A DNA stretch of 64,000 nt. Origin: Clostridium_AB sp036639235 (GTDB lineage: Bacteria > Bacillota > Clostridia > Clostridiales > Caloramatoraceae). The stretch is from the NCBI RefSeq assembly GCF_036639235.1, contig NZ_JAVWJB010000006.1:18182-82181 (forward strand). Direction: 5' to 3'. The stretch's first letter is position 1. The number at the start of each line of letters is the position of its first letter. The position numbers were made by a program, and so were the translations under genes. The notes under the pieces were generated by a model. It did no database searches. It was not told the DNA's origin and was given only the letters and a program-made list of their open reading frames with translations. Shown in pieces: positions 8,708 through 17,575 of this stretch.

Positions 8708-8804
8708 ATATCCACAATATTAACAACATTATCCACATATACAACCTTTATCTACCAAGGTATTACTAGCATATTTTAACATTATCCACATATATTTATA
8801 CACA
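8708..8804 (+). other. Cluster of DnaA boxes
   Basis: Three exact matches to TTATNCACA in the same orientation: TTATCCACA at 8729-8737, TTATCCACA at 8782-8790 and TTATACACA at 8796-8804. A one-mismatch copy, ATATCCACA, is at 8708-8716. The stretch is non-coding, very AT-rich and lies between converging genes. No dnaA/dnaN genes are near, so it is more likely a DnaA titration or control site than the origin. Confidence 0.6.
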
Positions 8805-8870
8805 GCCTAGTAAGATATCAACAGGCTATTTTTATTCATCCTTAGAATATCCATACTATCTTCTACAAAC

Positions 8871-9893
8871 TTAGTGCCTATCTCCTATTTTTAGAGATGG
8901 TACAGCATTCAAATTTAGACTAGATATGTGTCCATTTATATAATCATAATATCCAGCTGATGCTATCATAGCTGCATTATCCGTACAAAGTATATTAGAA
9001 GGATACAGGAATCTTATTCCCTTCTTTTCACATATAGCAGTTAATCTTTCCCTAAGTGCTGAATTCGCAGCAACTCCCCCTGCTAAACATAAAGTATCTA
9101 CACCAGCTAATTTAACAGCCTCAATTGCCTTGTTTGATAGAACCTCAACAACAGATGCTTGAAAGCTAGCTGCAACATCTGCCTTGTTAATCTCAAATGA
9201 CTGCATATTCATCTTATTAAGGTAGTTAAGCACAGCTGACTTAAGTCCACTAAATGAAAAGTCAAAGCTTCCCTCTTCAAGATATGACCTTGGAAAATCT
9301 ATTGCGGATGGATTCCCTTCCCTTGCAATCTTATCAATAGCAGGCCCTCCAGGATATCCAAGCCCAAGTGCCCTTGATATCTTATCATATGCCTCTCCTG
9401 CCGCGTCATCCCTTGTTCTACCTATTATTTCATACTTACCATAGTCCTTAACAAGTACAAGATGTGTATGACCTCCTGAAACAATTAAAGTAACAAATGG
9501 TGGCTGAAGAAATTTATGTTCTATATAATTAGCACTAATATGCCCCTCTATATGGTTTACTCCAACAAATGGCTTACCTGAAGAAAGTGCCATAGCCTTA
9601 GCAGTTGAAAGCCCAACAAGTAATGCCCCAACAAGCCCTGGTCCATATGTAGCTGCAAAAACATCCACATCACTATATTCTATTCCTGCTTCCTTAACAG
9701 CCTCATCAATAACACTTGAAATAGCTTCAATATGCTTTCTTGATGCAACCTCTGGAACTACTCCACCAAACTTTTTGTGTATATCTATCTGTGAAGAAAT
9801 TATATTTGAAAGCACTTCCCTACCATTTTTCACAATAGATGCTGATGTTTCATCACAGCTACTTTCAATTCCTAGTGTTATAATATCTTTCAT
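8871..9893 (-). CDS. tsaD: tRNA N6-threonylcarbamoyladenosine transferase TsaD
   Basis: 340 residues. TsaD transfers threonylcarbamoyl to A37 of ANN-decoding tRNAs, in complex with TsaB and TsaE. The ASKHA fold begins LGIESSCDETSASIV. The metal-binding HIEGH (HxExH) is near residue 110, and VSGGHTHLV and LAGGVAANSALR are present. I choose the ATG at 9891-9893, 8 bases after AAGGAG; the ATG two codons upstream is too close to that site. tsaB and tsaE are 30 kb away in the same window. It is transcribed alone, diverging from a small membrane gene. Confidence 0.97.
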   Translation of the reverse strand: MKDIITLGIESSCDETSASIVKNGREVLSNIISSQIDIHKKFGGVVPEVASRKHIEAISSVIDEAVKEAGIEYSDVDVFAATYGPGLVGALLVGLSTAKAMALSSGKPFVGVNHIEGHISANYIEHKFLQPPFVTLIVSGGHTHLVLVKDYGKYEIIGRTRDDAAGEAYDKISRALGLGYPGGPAIDKIAREGNPSAIDFPRSYLEEGSFDFSFSGLKSAVLNYLNKMNMQSFEINKADVAASFQASVVEVLSNKAIEAVKLAGVDTLCLAGGVAANSALRERLTAICEKKGIRFLYPSNILCTDNAAMIASAGYYDYINGHISSLNLNAVPSLKIGDRH

Positions 9894-10033
9894 AATCATT
9901 GCTCCTTAAATTTAACTTACCTTTACATTTTATAGCTTTTATATTTTATCTTCAACTTTAATTGAGATAAATATAATATATTTGGTATAATTATATTAAA
10001 ACTTGGCGAAAATTAGAAAAAGGGGTGATGGAC

Positions 10034-10369
10034 ATGTATATAACATTTAAAGATATGGTTCTTTTTATGTTTTTACTATGTTTTATAGTATTAACAGTTT
10101 TTCTATGTATAACACTATATAGACTTATAAAAACTCTAAAATCAGTTAATGAGGTTATTGCTGATAACAGGGAAAGCCTTGCTTCCTCTATGAAGTCAGT
10201 TTCAACTATATGCGGGAAAACAGAAGGTGCTGCTGTTAAGATATCTGATAAGATATCTGATGAGGAACTTGACTCATACATACCTACCTATATTCCATAC
10301 ATAACAGGGGCAATATCTTTTATTGTTTCCATATATAATATTTTTAAATCAAACAAAGAATCAAAATAA
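10034..10369 (+). CDS. Small membrane protein, DUF948-like
   Basis: About 111 residues. One strong N-terminal transmembrane helix (VLFMFLLCFIVLTVFLCITLY), then an amphipathic polar stretch with heptad character (LIKTLKSVNEVIADNRESLASSMKSV), then a second moderately hydrophobic segment near the C-terminus. This resembles DUF948 proteins, which look like a short methyl-accepting-type coiled coil on a membrane anchor; their function is unknown. I start at ATG 10034, 6 bases after the AGGGGTG site, not at the overlapping GTG/ATG upstream. Confidence 0.65.
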   Translation: MYITFKDMVLFMFLLCFIVLTVFLCITLYRLIKTLKSVNEVIADNRESLASSMKSVSTICGKTEGAAVKISDKISDEELDSYIPTYIPYITGAISFIVSIYNIFKSNKESK

Positions 10370-10370
10370 A

Positions 10371-10396
10371 AAGAGGGCATTTGCCCTCTTTCTGTT
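10371..10396. terminator. Terminator between converging genes
   Basis: 8-bp stem AAGAGGGC / GCCCTCTT with loop ATTT. T-rich 3' flank on the plus strand and a T-run on the minus strand serve both neighbours. Confidence 0.85.
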
Positions 10397-10411
10397 TAAC
10401 CTATAAAAGTT

Positions 10412-12981
10412 TTATTTTTTCATCATAAATTTAAATTTATCAACTAAACTTGATTCACTTTTAATTTTCTTAATTGAAGAGAATATTTCTTCCCATTCTA
10501 CAGGCATTGAAAGATGCTCTTTTTCAAATTCTTCTTTAACCCTTTCGTCTATCTCACAAATTAAGCTAAACTTAAGTTCACAAATCCTATCAATTAACAT
10601 TTCACGAAGCTTTATTGCTATCTTTTCCTTACCTGACATTTTATAAACCGGATGTACATAATAAAGATAATAAATAATAAAGCTTACTGCTACCTTTGAA
10701 TGTATATTTTTATCATTTAAACAGAGCATCATATAGTCGAATATAAACCTGTCCTCTGTCATGAATACATCAGTAACAATCTTATGATCTTCCTTATCAC
10801 TACAAAGACTCGCTATAGCTTCAAGATTTATATCTCTATACTTCTTATATGAAGCCTCACTAAGCCTTTTAGGTGATACTGCCCCATGTTCAAACTCATA
10901 TATATCTATTTCTTCCCCTCTTTGAAGGCTTCTTTGTAATTGAAGCATTCTTGTTATATTTATAGGGGTAACTACCTTCCTGTCCCTTTTAATATGTGAA
11001 ACACCATCTAAAATAGCATATACCTCTTCACAATTTGCAAAATCAACCCTATCCTCAATAAACAATACTATTTGATGTAGTACCTTATCTGAGAATATGC
11101 TTATTGGAATATGCTTATCTGTTATCTGATTAATCATATATATTGAAAACTTAAACCCTTCATTTTCCTCAATATTAGATAGTACATGTGCAGCTGCCCT
11201 TGAAAAGTACTTATCAAAATACTCCTTAGCACATAGGAAAGATGGCATATACTCAATAAATCCATCTAAAGTGTATTTACTACCTATCATATAACTTTTA
11301 AATTCCTCATAAAGGAATATAAGGCCATTTTCACTATACGAAAGTCTCTTTCTGATAGCTGTTGAAAGTGATTCCTCTGACTTTTTAAAGAATGAAGTTA
11401 TACACTTCATAAAGTGTTCCTGAAGCTTTTCGTTTTCTATTTTTTCAAATATTAAAAGCATCATACTTGCTATATACTCATCGTCTCCTGACATGCTGAA
11501 GAAAAACTCCTCATACTCAAGCTCTTCCCGCACCATAGACTTAATTGATATATTAACAAGTCCCATTAACTTTTCACTAAGTTTATTCCACTTATACCCA
11601 AGTGCAATATTTGCTGATAAAATGTACTTTACCATATACATAACCCTATCAGGTGTAAAGTCAATATTCATATATATATTAATATGCTCAATTCTCTTAT
11701 CATCAAGTATATACTTATAAAGCTCTCTAGTATCAGTAAACTTCTCTACTTCTACAACAGCTTCCTCAAGCTGGTATACATCTCTATATCTTCCGTTAAA
11801 AAGAAGGCTAACTAGTGACTTAATATAAAGCTCTTTACACATTTCATTTATAAATAAACTTTCCATTTCCTTAGCTGCTCTAAATGAAAANNNNNNNNNN
11901 NNNNNNNNNNNNNNNNNNNNNNNNNNNNNNNNNNNNNNNNNNNNNNNNNNNNNNNNNNNNNNNNNNNNNNNNNNNNNNNNNNNNNNNNNNTACACATTTC
12001 ATTTATAAATAAACTTTCCATTTCCTTAGCTGCTCTAAATGAAAACCCTATTATAAGCTTAAAAAACTTAATATCAATTTCTGTTGTTAGTTTATCTATT
12101 ACCTTTAGCATATTAAGTATAACTATTCTCTTAGCTTCCTTTGATCCTATTTCTTCAAGGGTATCAAATGCAACCTTAACATCAGAATACTCATAATCCC
12201 CAAGTCCAAGTCTTGATATCATATAAATATTATAAATATCCTCAATTCTTTCATCTAAAACCTTATAATCAAAGTGGGTGGCAAATAGGAAAAACGCCTC
12301 TAAATTAGTTGATGGTACAAGATAATGCCTCTCTAGCATAGATGTAAACTTATACTGTTCAACATTTGAATTATCACCTTCTAATGAGAACCTATATCTT
12401 ACATCAACTATATTATCACTAATTGAAATACTTGCCATTCCCATACCATTTGAATAGTTTTCAACCTTAAAACTAACACTTTGAGCAAGCTCTATTGGAA
12501 ATACTGTTTGGACTATACCTATCCACAGTAATAATTCCTTAGCATGTCCCCTTATTCTAATAGAAGAATTATAATATTTAGATCTAAATAGTCCGCTAAC
12601 CATTTGTCTAAATCCTTGCCCATCTATACTCTTCATGTATCTTGATAGTGTTTCAAATTCAAGGTCTTGATAGTCTTGATGTTTAAAGTCACTATCAATA
12701 AACCCACTTTCGTACATAATCTTAATTGGGTAATCATCTAAGGAGTCTACATAAACAAATTGAACAACATATTGTTTCTCTTCCTCCTCATAATCAACCC
12801 TTAATATTAGATGCTTATCTTCTATTTTTTTATATAATATTCCTGATTTTATACCCTTAACAAAATAACTTAGAAATAAACTTACAATAATACTAGATAT
12901 TTTCTTATCTACTCCGTCTGACGTGTAATTGATTCTATAATTCAAATCATCAAATAAAAAGAATTTAATTATTTTTACCAT
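10412..12981 (-). CDS. Large unknown protein, split in this assembly by a 100-N gap
   Basis: I do not recognise a family. The N-terminal half (MVKIIKFFLFDDLNYRINY...) and the C-terminal half are in one frame once the gap is repaired. Both sides of the gap encode the same peptide, FSFRAAKEMESLFINEMC, because a 55-bp sequence is duplicated across it. Removing one copy plus the Ns deletes 155 bp and leaves 2415 bp, exactly 805 codons, giving a continuous 804-residue protein. The predicted protein is soluble, helical and charged, with no signal peptide or obvious catalytic motif. ATG 12979-12981 follows AGGTAGG. It stands alone between two terminators. Confidence 0.75.
11836..12045. repeat. 55-bp duplicated contig ends flanking the gap
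   Basis: Bases 11836-11890 and 11991-12045 are identical over 55 bp and sit on either side of the N-run. This is what two overlapping contigs look like when scaffolded without merging, not a biological repeat. Confidence 0.9.
11891..11990. other. Assembly gap of 100 Ns (probably spurious)
   Basis: Exactly 100 Ns, the conventional length for a gap of unknown size. The flanking 55-bp identity and the restored frame argue that no sequence is missing. Confidence 0.92.
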
Positions 12982-13099
12982 ACGCTATACCTACCTAGAT
13001 ATTTCTTTTTTCTTTTCGTATTATTATCGACTTTGCATATGTATTTATTAACCATTTTAATAAATATAAAATATTTTTTAATAATTTTTATAAAACCTA

Positions 13100-13128
13100 T
13101 TGCAATATATGAAATAAGGGTATATAAT
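13100..13128 (+). promoter_or_regulatory. Promoter of tRNA-Trp
   Basis: TTGCAA (13100-13105), 17-bp spacer, TATAAT (13123-13128), 12 bp before the mature tRNA 5' end. Confidence 0.8.
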
Positions 13129-13140
13129 AAGTATTGTCTT

Positions 13141-13216
13141 AGGGGTATGGCTCAATTGGTAGAGTAGTGGTCTCCAAAACCATTGGTTCCGGGTTCGAGT
13201 CCTGGTGCCCCTGCCA
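13141..13216 (+). tRNA. trnW: tRNA-Trp (anticodon CCA)
   Basis: A complete cloverleaf can be drawn. The acceptor stem is AGGGGTA / TGCCCCT, and the D arm GCTC / GAGT. The anticodon stem is GTGGT / ACCAT, with loop CTCCAAA and anticodon CCA at 13174-13176. The T arm is CCGGG / CCTGG with loop TTCGAGT. The discriminator is G13213 and CCA (13214-13216) is encoded. It stands as a single-tRNA unit with its own promoter and terminator. Confidence 0.97.
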
Positions 13217-13247
13217 AAAGGTAAGCATTTAATGCTTACCTTTTTTT
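13217..13247 (+). terminator. Terminator of tRNA-Trp
   Basis: Stem AAAGGTAAGC / GCTTACCTTT around a small AT loop, followed by a T-run that touches the stop codon of the converging lipoprotein gene. Confidence 0.9.
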
Positions 13248-13752
13248 ATTTTACCTGAGTATATTTACCTAGCCTGTATCCCTCATCTATATATCTAACA
13301 CTTATTTCAAGGCATTCATCACTTTCAACCATATTAACAGGAATATATAGGGTTCCACCATAGTTTACTGCCTTAAATCCACCTTCATAATTAATCTTAT
13401 TATAACTCTCTTCAATTAGCTTATCATTTTCCGCCTTATGAATTTCATTTAACTTTTTAGGTCTACTACTAAAGTAATCCTTCCCCTTATAAAAGTACAT
13501 ATAGTTATTTTTACTAGCAACAAATATCTTCTCATTGCCTTCTTGTACATATTTTCTATTATGATATTCTAGTATATTACATACCATTTCAAGTGGCACT
13601 GTAGGCTCACCACTAAACTCATATGATTTTACAGGTACATTATTAACAGATACCTCAATAGTCTTACTTGGTTTATTCTCCGATGAGCATGATGCAAACA
13701 TAAATAGAGATATAAATGATACAAAACAAATCATAATATTAATCCTTTTCAT
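13246..13752 (-). CDS. Lipoprotein with possible copper amine oxidase-like N domain
   Basis: 168 residues. The signal peptide ends in lipobox FASC, with the lipidated cysteine at residue 22, so the protein is anchored outside the membrane. The mature part has the pattern of stalk domains of the copper amine oxidase N family (PF07833): PTVPLEMVCNILEYHN... and a later GGTLYIPVNMVE. Those domains occur in cell-wall proteins of clostridia and have no known catalytic role. ATG follows GAGGTGG. It is transcribed alone toward the tRNA. The lipoprotein call is firm; the domain call is tentative. Confidence 0.7.
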   Translation of the reverse strand: MKRINIMICFVSFISLFMFASCSSENKPSKTIEVSVNNVPVKSYEFSGEPTVPLEMVCNILEYHNRKYVQEGNEKIFVASKNNYMYFYKGKDYFSSRPKKLNEIHKAENDKLIEESYNKINYEGGFKAVNYGGTLYIPVNMVESDECLEISVRYIDEGYRLGKYTQVK

Positions 13753-13791
13753 ATTCCACCTCTCAAAAATACTTATTAGTATAAAATATAA

Positions 13792-13817
13792 AAAGCCTCC
13801 TGTTTTTAGAAGACTTT
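13792..13817 (-). terminator. Terminator after the 13.8 kb membrane gene
   Basis: Minus-strand 10-bp stem AAAGTCTTCT / AGGAGGCTTT (two G-U pairs), 6-nt loop, then TTTTTATATTTT. It closes the gene at 13833-14312. Confidence 0.75.
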
Positions 13818-13832
13818 CTACCTAGCATTATT

Positions 13833-14312
13833 TTATTTTATAAGAAACCTATCTATTTGGTTAGTAATTCTAACAAGGTCCTCATTATTATACATATTTA
13901 ACACAACTCTGTACTCTACGTCACTTGATTTGTAACTTACCTCTATAAAGTTATTAAACTTTAATTTTTTATTATTACTAAGACTTACAAGATCACCTTT
14001 AATCTTTAGTTTACCTACATTTACTTTTTCTAAAATGTATGAACTACTTACAATCTTATAGGATGGTATTTCATGAAGCTTTACAAGATGTCTTATACCA
14101 TCATATTCAAATAGTAGCTTATCTGTGAGTACTTCAACTCTACATTTACTTCCTGAAGTAATATCAGAAAGCCCAGCAATGTAAGTAACATCCTCTATGT
14201 TACTTATCCACTCATTTGGCTTATTCTTAGGCTCATTTCTATGATTTTTCACACCTACATAAATACCAATTACCACAACTGAAACTAGTATTATACCTAC
14301 CAATATATCCAT
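13833..14312 (-). CDS. Unknown single-pass membrane protein
   Basis: 159 residues with one N-terminal transmembrane helix (ILVGIILVSVVVIGIYVGV) and a soluble beta-rich domain predicted in the cytoplasm. The domain contains a KVGKLKIKGDLVSLSNNKKL-like region and a C-terminal amphipathic helix; I do not recognise a family. The start is ATG 14310-14312, six bases after GGGGTG; the in-frame GTG three codons upstream lies inside that site. It lies between a lipoprotein and a TIGR04076-like gene with terminators on both sides, so it is its own unit. Confidence 0.6.
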   Translation of the reverse strand: MDILVGIILVSVVVIGIYVGVKNHRNEPKNKPNEWISNIEDVTYIAGLSDITSGSKCRVEVLTDKLLFEYDGIRHLVKLHEIPSYKIVSSSYILEKVNVGKLKIKGDLVSLSNNKKLKFNNFIEVSYKSSDVEYRVVLNMYNNEDLVRITNQIDRFLIK

Positions 14313-14531
14313 AGCTACCACCCCTTTTTTAAAATCTTCCCCTTTATTAATTTTATGTATTAGAACTTCATATTGACATAAGATTCTGTATATTTAAGTG
14401 AAATTTTTTAACTTTTTGTACATACTTTGTTAATATTTCACAACAATCTATTTCTTATATTATATATATTTTTTTACAAAATTAGAAGATACTATTTTAA
14501 ATTTGTGATATTTAAAAATAGTAAAAATGAA

Positions 14532-14560
14532 AAAAACTGCCCTTATACAAGGACAGTTTT
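14532..14560 (-). terminator. Terminator of the TIGR04076-like gene
   Basis: Minus-strand stem AAAACTGTCCTT / AAGGGCAGTTTT with a GTAT loop and a following T-run. Confidence 0.88.
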
Positions 14561-14572
14561 GATAACTTTAAA

Positions 14573-14857
14573 CTATTTTACTACTTCAAGCTTGTAGTAT
14601 ACTGGACGAGCACCGTCGTTACAGCAAACAGTTGTGTTTCCATCAGCTAGTAGCGGATCGCTATCTCCTGAAGCTAATTCAACAACTCTTCTCTTAACAC
14701 CTAGCCAAGCGCTAGCTGAAAGTCCTTCTGGTGACTCACCGTTTGTTGAAACGTATGTATCTCCTACTTTTGAGTTTACGTTAGCATTTTCTTTAGCAGT
14801 AGCTGTTTCTTGGTTAACTACTTCTATAACAGTTATCTTTACATCTTTTAGTGACAT
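14573..14857 (-). CDS. TIGR04076-like small protein of anaerobes
   Basis: 94 residues. The ending NTTVCCNDGARPVYYKLEVVK and the central EGLSASAWLGVKRRVVELASGD match the layout of TIGR04076 proteins, which carry a conserved AW motif and CC-DG-RPV near the C-terminus. That family is restricted to strict anaerobes and has no assigned function; the paired cysteines suggest a metal or redox role. The usual upstream cysteine of the GFC motif is absent here (GLSAS), so this is a divergent member. ATG is preceded by an unusual GGGGGG tract and a 14-bp palindrome. It stands alone, with its own terminator. Confidence 0.62.
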   Translation of the reverse strand: MSLKDVKITVIEVVNQETATAKENANVNSKVGDTYVSTNGESPEGLSASAWLGVKRRVVELASGDSDPLLADGNTTVCCNDGARPVYYKLEVVK

Positions 14858-14870
14858 AATGAATACCCCC

Positions 14871-14884
14871 CATAATTAATTATG
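14871..14884. promoter_or_regulatory. 14-bp perfect palindrome in the leader of the TIGR04076-like gene
   Basis: CATAATTAATTATG is fully self-complementary and lies between a TATAAT-like box (14899-14904, minus strand) and the start codon. It may be an operator for an unknown regulator. AT-rich chance symmetry cannot be excluded. Confidence 0.35.
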
Positions 14885-15100
14885 TGTTGTTACTTTTAAT
14901 TATAACACCATATGTATTAAAAGAAAACTAGGCATTTATCCTTTTTCTCTAAAATACTGCTAAAAAACATTATTTAGAGAAAATACACACCCTTTTCCAT
15001 TAAATACTTATAGATTTATTATAATTATAAAGCACATTTTATTAAATATTTATTATTATGACTATTATAGCCACAATATGTTAGACGAATCAAAGTGTTA

Positions 15101-15385
15101 TTAGCCAATATTCTTTAATATTGCCTCTTCAATTTCAGCGTGTGGTGCTGGAATTACGTGTACAGCGTTAATTTCTCCAACTGATCTTGCAACTTCTACA
15201 CCAGCGTCAACTGCAGCCTTAACAGCTCCAACGTCACCTCTTACAATAACAGCAACAAGTCCTGACCCTATTGACTTATATCCGCATAGTGTTACACTAG
15301 CAGCCTTAACCATAGCATCTGCTGCTTCAACTGCAGGAGTTAATCCTCTAGTTTCTATCATACCAAGTGCCTTATTAACTGACAT
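15101..15385 (-). CDS. Bacterial microcompartment hexameric shell protein (BMC-H, PduA/EutM-like)
   Basis: 94 residues, one BMC domain: ALGMIETRGLTPAVEAADAM, then KSIGSGLVAVIVRGDVGAV with the pore-lining IGSG, then VHVIPAPH. Such proteins form hexagonal tiles of microcompartment shells around aldehyde-producing enzymes. I use ATG 15383-15385 because AAGGAGGG lies just upstream; the frame extends 14 codons further without a ribosome site. No other shell, signature-enzyme or aldehyde dehydrogenase gene is in the window, so this is an orphan tile, possibly serving a locus elsewhere. Confidence 0.95.
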   Translation of the reverse strand: MSVNKALGMIETRGLTPAVEAADAMVKAASVTLCGYKSIGSGLVAVIVRGDVGAVKAAVDAGVEVARSVGEINAVHVIPAPHAEIEEAILKNIG

Positions 15386-15486
15386 AACTTTTTCCCTCCT
15401 TAGCAAAATAATAACATACTTATACAATTTCTATTTTACCACAAATAAGGAATCATAATAAAGATATTTATTAAATAAATTATAAA

Positions 15487-16365
15487 CTAATTGAATTCCA
15501 ATAATGTATCTATTATAACGGATATAGCTTTAGATACCCTTTCTTCCTTCCTAGTTATATAATGGAACTTTCTTTTTAAGGATGAATCAACCTTCATAAT
15601 AGATAACTCTCTCATTTCAACCGAATCCTTAACTATACTTTTCGAAAGAAGACTTACCCCTAAATTATGTTTAACCCCCTCCTTAATAGCACAGTTACTT
15701 CCAAGATACATTATTTTCTTAGGTCTTATGCTATAAAGTCTAAATAACTTATCTAACTGTTCACGTGTTCCTGAACCCTCTTCACGACTAATCCATACAC
15801 TGTTTTCAAAGTCATTTATGCGAAACTCCTTATTATTAATAGTTGGGTCATATGGTGAAACTACATATAGTTCATCCTCTTTAAATTTTCCATAATAAAA
15901 TTCACTATTATTAAAACTTCCCTCAACAAGCCCTATATCTATTTTTCTTTCATGTAACTGTCTACATATATTTTTAGTGTTATCTATTATAATTTCAAAT
16001 TCTATTTTCGGGTATTTCTTAGAAATAATACTTAAAAACCCTGGAATATAATATTCTCCAATTGTATAACTAGCCCCTATTTTAACCTCACCACTAACTT
16101 GATTTTTAAAGTCATCTATTTCTATATAAAGCTCATTAATATTTCTTATAATTTGTTTTCCCCTTCTATAAAGATGTTCACCAGCTAGGGTAATAGATAT
16201 TTTTTTATCCTTAATAGAACGCTCTATTAACTTAATCCCATAAAGCTTCTCAAGATTCTTTATATGCTTACTAACAGCTGGCTGGGATATATTAATTCTT
16301 TCAGATGCCTTGGTAAAACTAAGACACTCAACTACTGCAATAAATGTTTTTAACTCCTCAAGCAT
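15487..16365 (-). CDS. LysR-family regulator (CysL/YeiE-like)
   Basis: 292 residues. The N-terminal winged helix is classic (LKTFIAVVECLSFTKASERINISQPAVSKHIKNLE), followed by a two-lobed effector-binding domain (VSGEVKIGASYTIGEYYIPGFL...). It is divergently transcribed from the YeiH-type transporter with a 128-bp shared intergenic region, the usual LysR arrangement, so it very probably controls that gene and itself. YeiE/CysL relatives respond to sulfur or sulfite-related signals; the actual effector is unknown. ATG follows GAGGTGG. Confidence 0.9.
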   Translation of the reverse strand: MLEELKTFIAVVECLSFTKASERINISQPAVSKHIKNLEKLYGIKLIERSIKDKKISITLAGEHLYRRGKQIIRNINELYIEIDDFKNQVSGEVKIGASYTIGEYYIPGFLSIISKKYPKIEFEIIIDNTKNICRQLHERKIDIGLVEGSFNNSEFYYGKFKEDELYVVSPYDPTINNKEFRINDFENSVWISREEGSGTREQLDKLFRLYSIRPKKIMYLGSNCAIKEGVKHNLGVSLLSKSIVKDSVEMRELSIMKVDSSLKRKFHYITRKEERVSKAISVIIDTLLEFN

Positions 16366-16379
16366 TGATCCACCTCATT

Positions 16380-16394
16380 ATAACTTTTAGTTAT
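16380..16394. promoter_or_regulatory. LysR-type binding site candidate
   Basis: Inverted repeat ATAAC-TTTTA-GTTAT, close to the LysR T-N11-A pattern, in the region shared by the regulator and transporter genes. It overlaps the regulator's leader, fitting autoregulation. Confidence 0.45.
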
Positions 16395-16493
16395 GGTTAT
16401 TATAATTATTATTTATTTTTTTTATAGTTATATTCCTATTATAATTTATCTGTAACTGAAAATACTAATACAAAATGCTAAGGAGGAAAATCC

Positions 16494-17564
16494 ATGAATT
16501 TATCCAAAATGAAAAATGAAATAATATCTATACTTCCTGGATTTATTGTATGTTTCATAATATCATTAATTAGTAAATTTCTAGCTAAATTTGCACCAAC
16601 ACTAGGTGCAGCTACTATTGCAATATTTCTTGGAATAATACTTGGAAATACTATTTTAACTTCAGATAAACTAAACAAGGGAACTAAATTCTCTGAAGGA
16701 ACACTACTTTCAATATCTGTTGTTTTACTTGGAGGAACTTTAAGTATACAAACCATAATGACACTTGGATTTAGTGGTGTATTATTTATTGCTATCCAAA
16801 TGATCATAACAATAGCTGCAGTTATTTATATTGGTCGTAAAATGGGATTTGAAGATGACTTTACCTACCTTATGGCAAGTGGTAATGGTGTATGTGGTTC
16901 CTCTGCTATAGCCTCTGTTGCACCTGCTATTAATGCTAGTGACAAGGATAAGGCAATATCAATTACCCTAGTTAATGTTACTGGTACAGTATTAATGCTA
17001 ATACTTCCATTTATAGCACTGGTATTCTTTAACCAGGACCTACTTGAAACCTCTGCACTACTTGGAGGTACACTTCAGTCTGTTGGTCAGGTTGTTGGTA
17101 GTGCTAAAATGATTAGCCCTGAGGTAACAGAACTTGCTACTATTTTTAAGATTGTTAGAATTATATTCCTAGTATTCGTTGTTATATATCTTTCTTACCT
17201 TAAGAATAAATCAAAAGGTGCAGAGGCTGAACTTGATATTGTTGACTCAGAGGATAATGATTTACTAATAGAAGATTTTGACAAGAAATCATCAAAACCT
17301 AAATTCAAACTTAAGATTCCATGGTATGTTATAGGATTCTTTGTGCTATGTGGAGTATATACACTTGGCATTATACCAAACTCACTATCAGCTACCTTTA
17401 AGGGAATAAGCTCAACATTTGAGGTTATTGCACTTGCAGCTATTGGTATGAGGGTTAAGATTCGCGATCTTATTAATCAAGGTTCTAAATTCTCAATTTA
17501 TGCCGGGTTAATAGGTCTAGTTCAAACAGTCGCAGCTGTAATATTAATATTTATTATTCTTTAA
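16494..17564 (+). CDS. yeiH: YeiH family (UPF0324) membrane protein, putative sulfate exporter family
   Basis: 356 residues with about ten transmembrane helices. Recognisable family stretches are TLGAATIAIFLGIILGNT, VLLGGTLSIQTIM, GSSAIASVAPAI and LLGGTLQSVGQVVGSAKM. The family is annotated as a putative sulfate/sulfite exporter (PSE), but transport has rarely been shown. A charged loop at about residues 240-265 separates the two halves. ATG follows AAGGAGG. It diverges from a LysR regulator, its likely controller. Its terminator overlaps the 3' end of the converging methyltransferase gene, and repeat copy A lies in between. Confidence 0.9.
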   Translation: MNLSKMKNEIISILPGFIVCFIISLISKFLAKFAPTLGAATIAIFLGIILGNTILTSDKLNKGTKFSEGTLLSISVVLLGGTLSIQTIMTLGFSGVLFIAIQMIITIAAVIYIGRKMGFEDDFTYLMASGNGVCGSSAIASVAPAINASDKDKAISITLVNVTGTVLMLILPFIALVFFNQDLLETSALLGGTLQSVGQVVGSAKMISPEVTELATIFKIVRIIFLVFVVIYLSYLKNKSKGAEAELDIVDSEDNDLLIEDFDKKSSKPKFKLKIPWYVIGFFVLCGVYTLGIIPNSLSATFKGISSTFEVIALAAIGMRVKIRDLINQGSKFSIYAGLIGLVQTVAAVILIFIIL

Positions 17565-17575
17565 AGCATATCACT

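Noticed and set aside
8708..8804. Chromosomal replication origin
   Set aside because: dnaA, dnaN, recF and gyrBA are absent and strand bias does not switch at this point.
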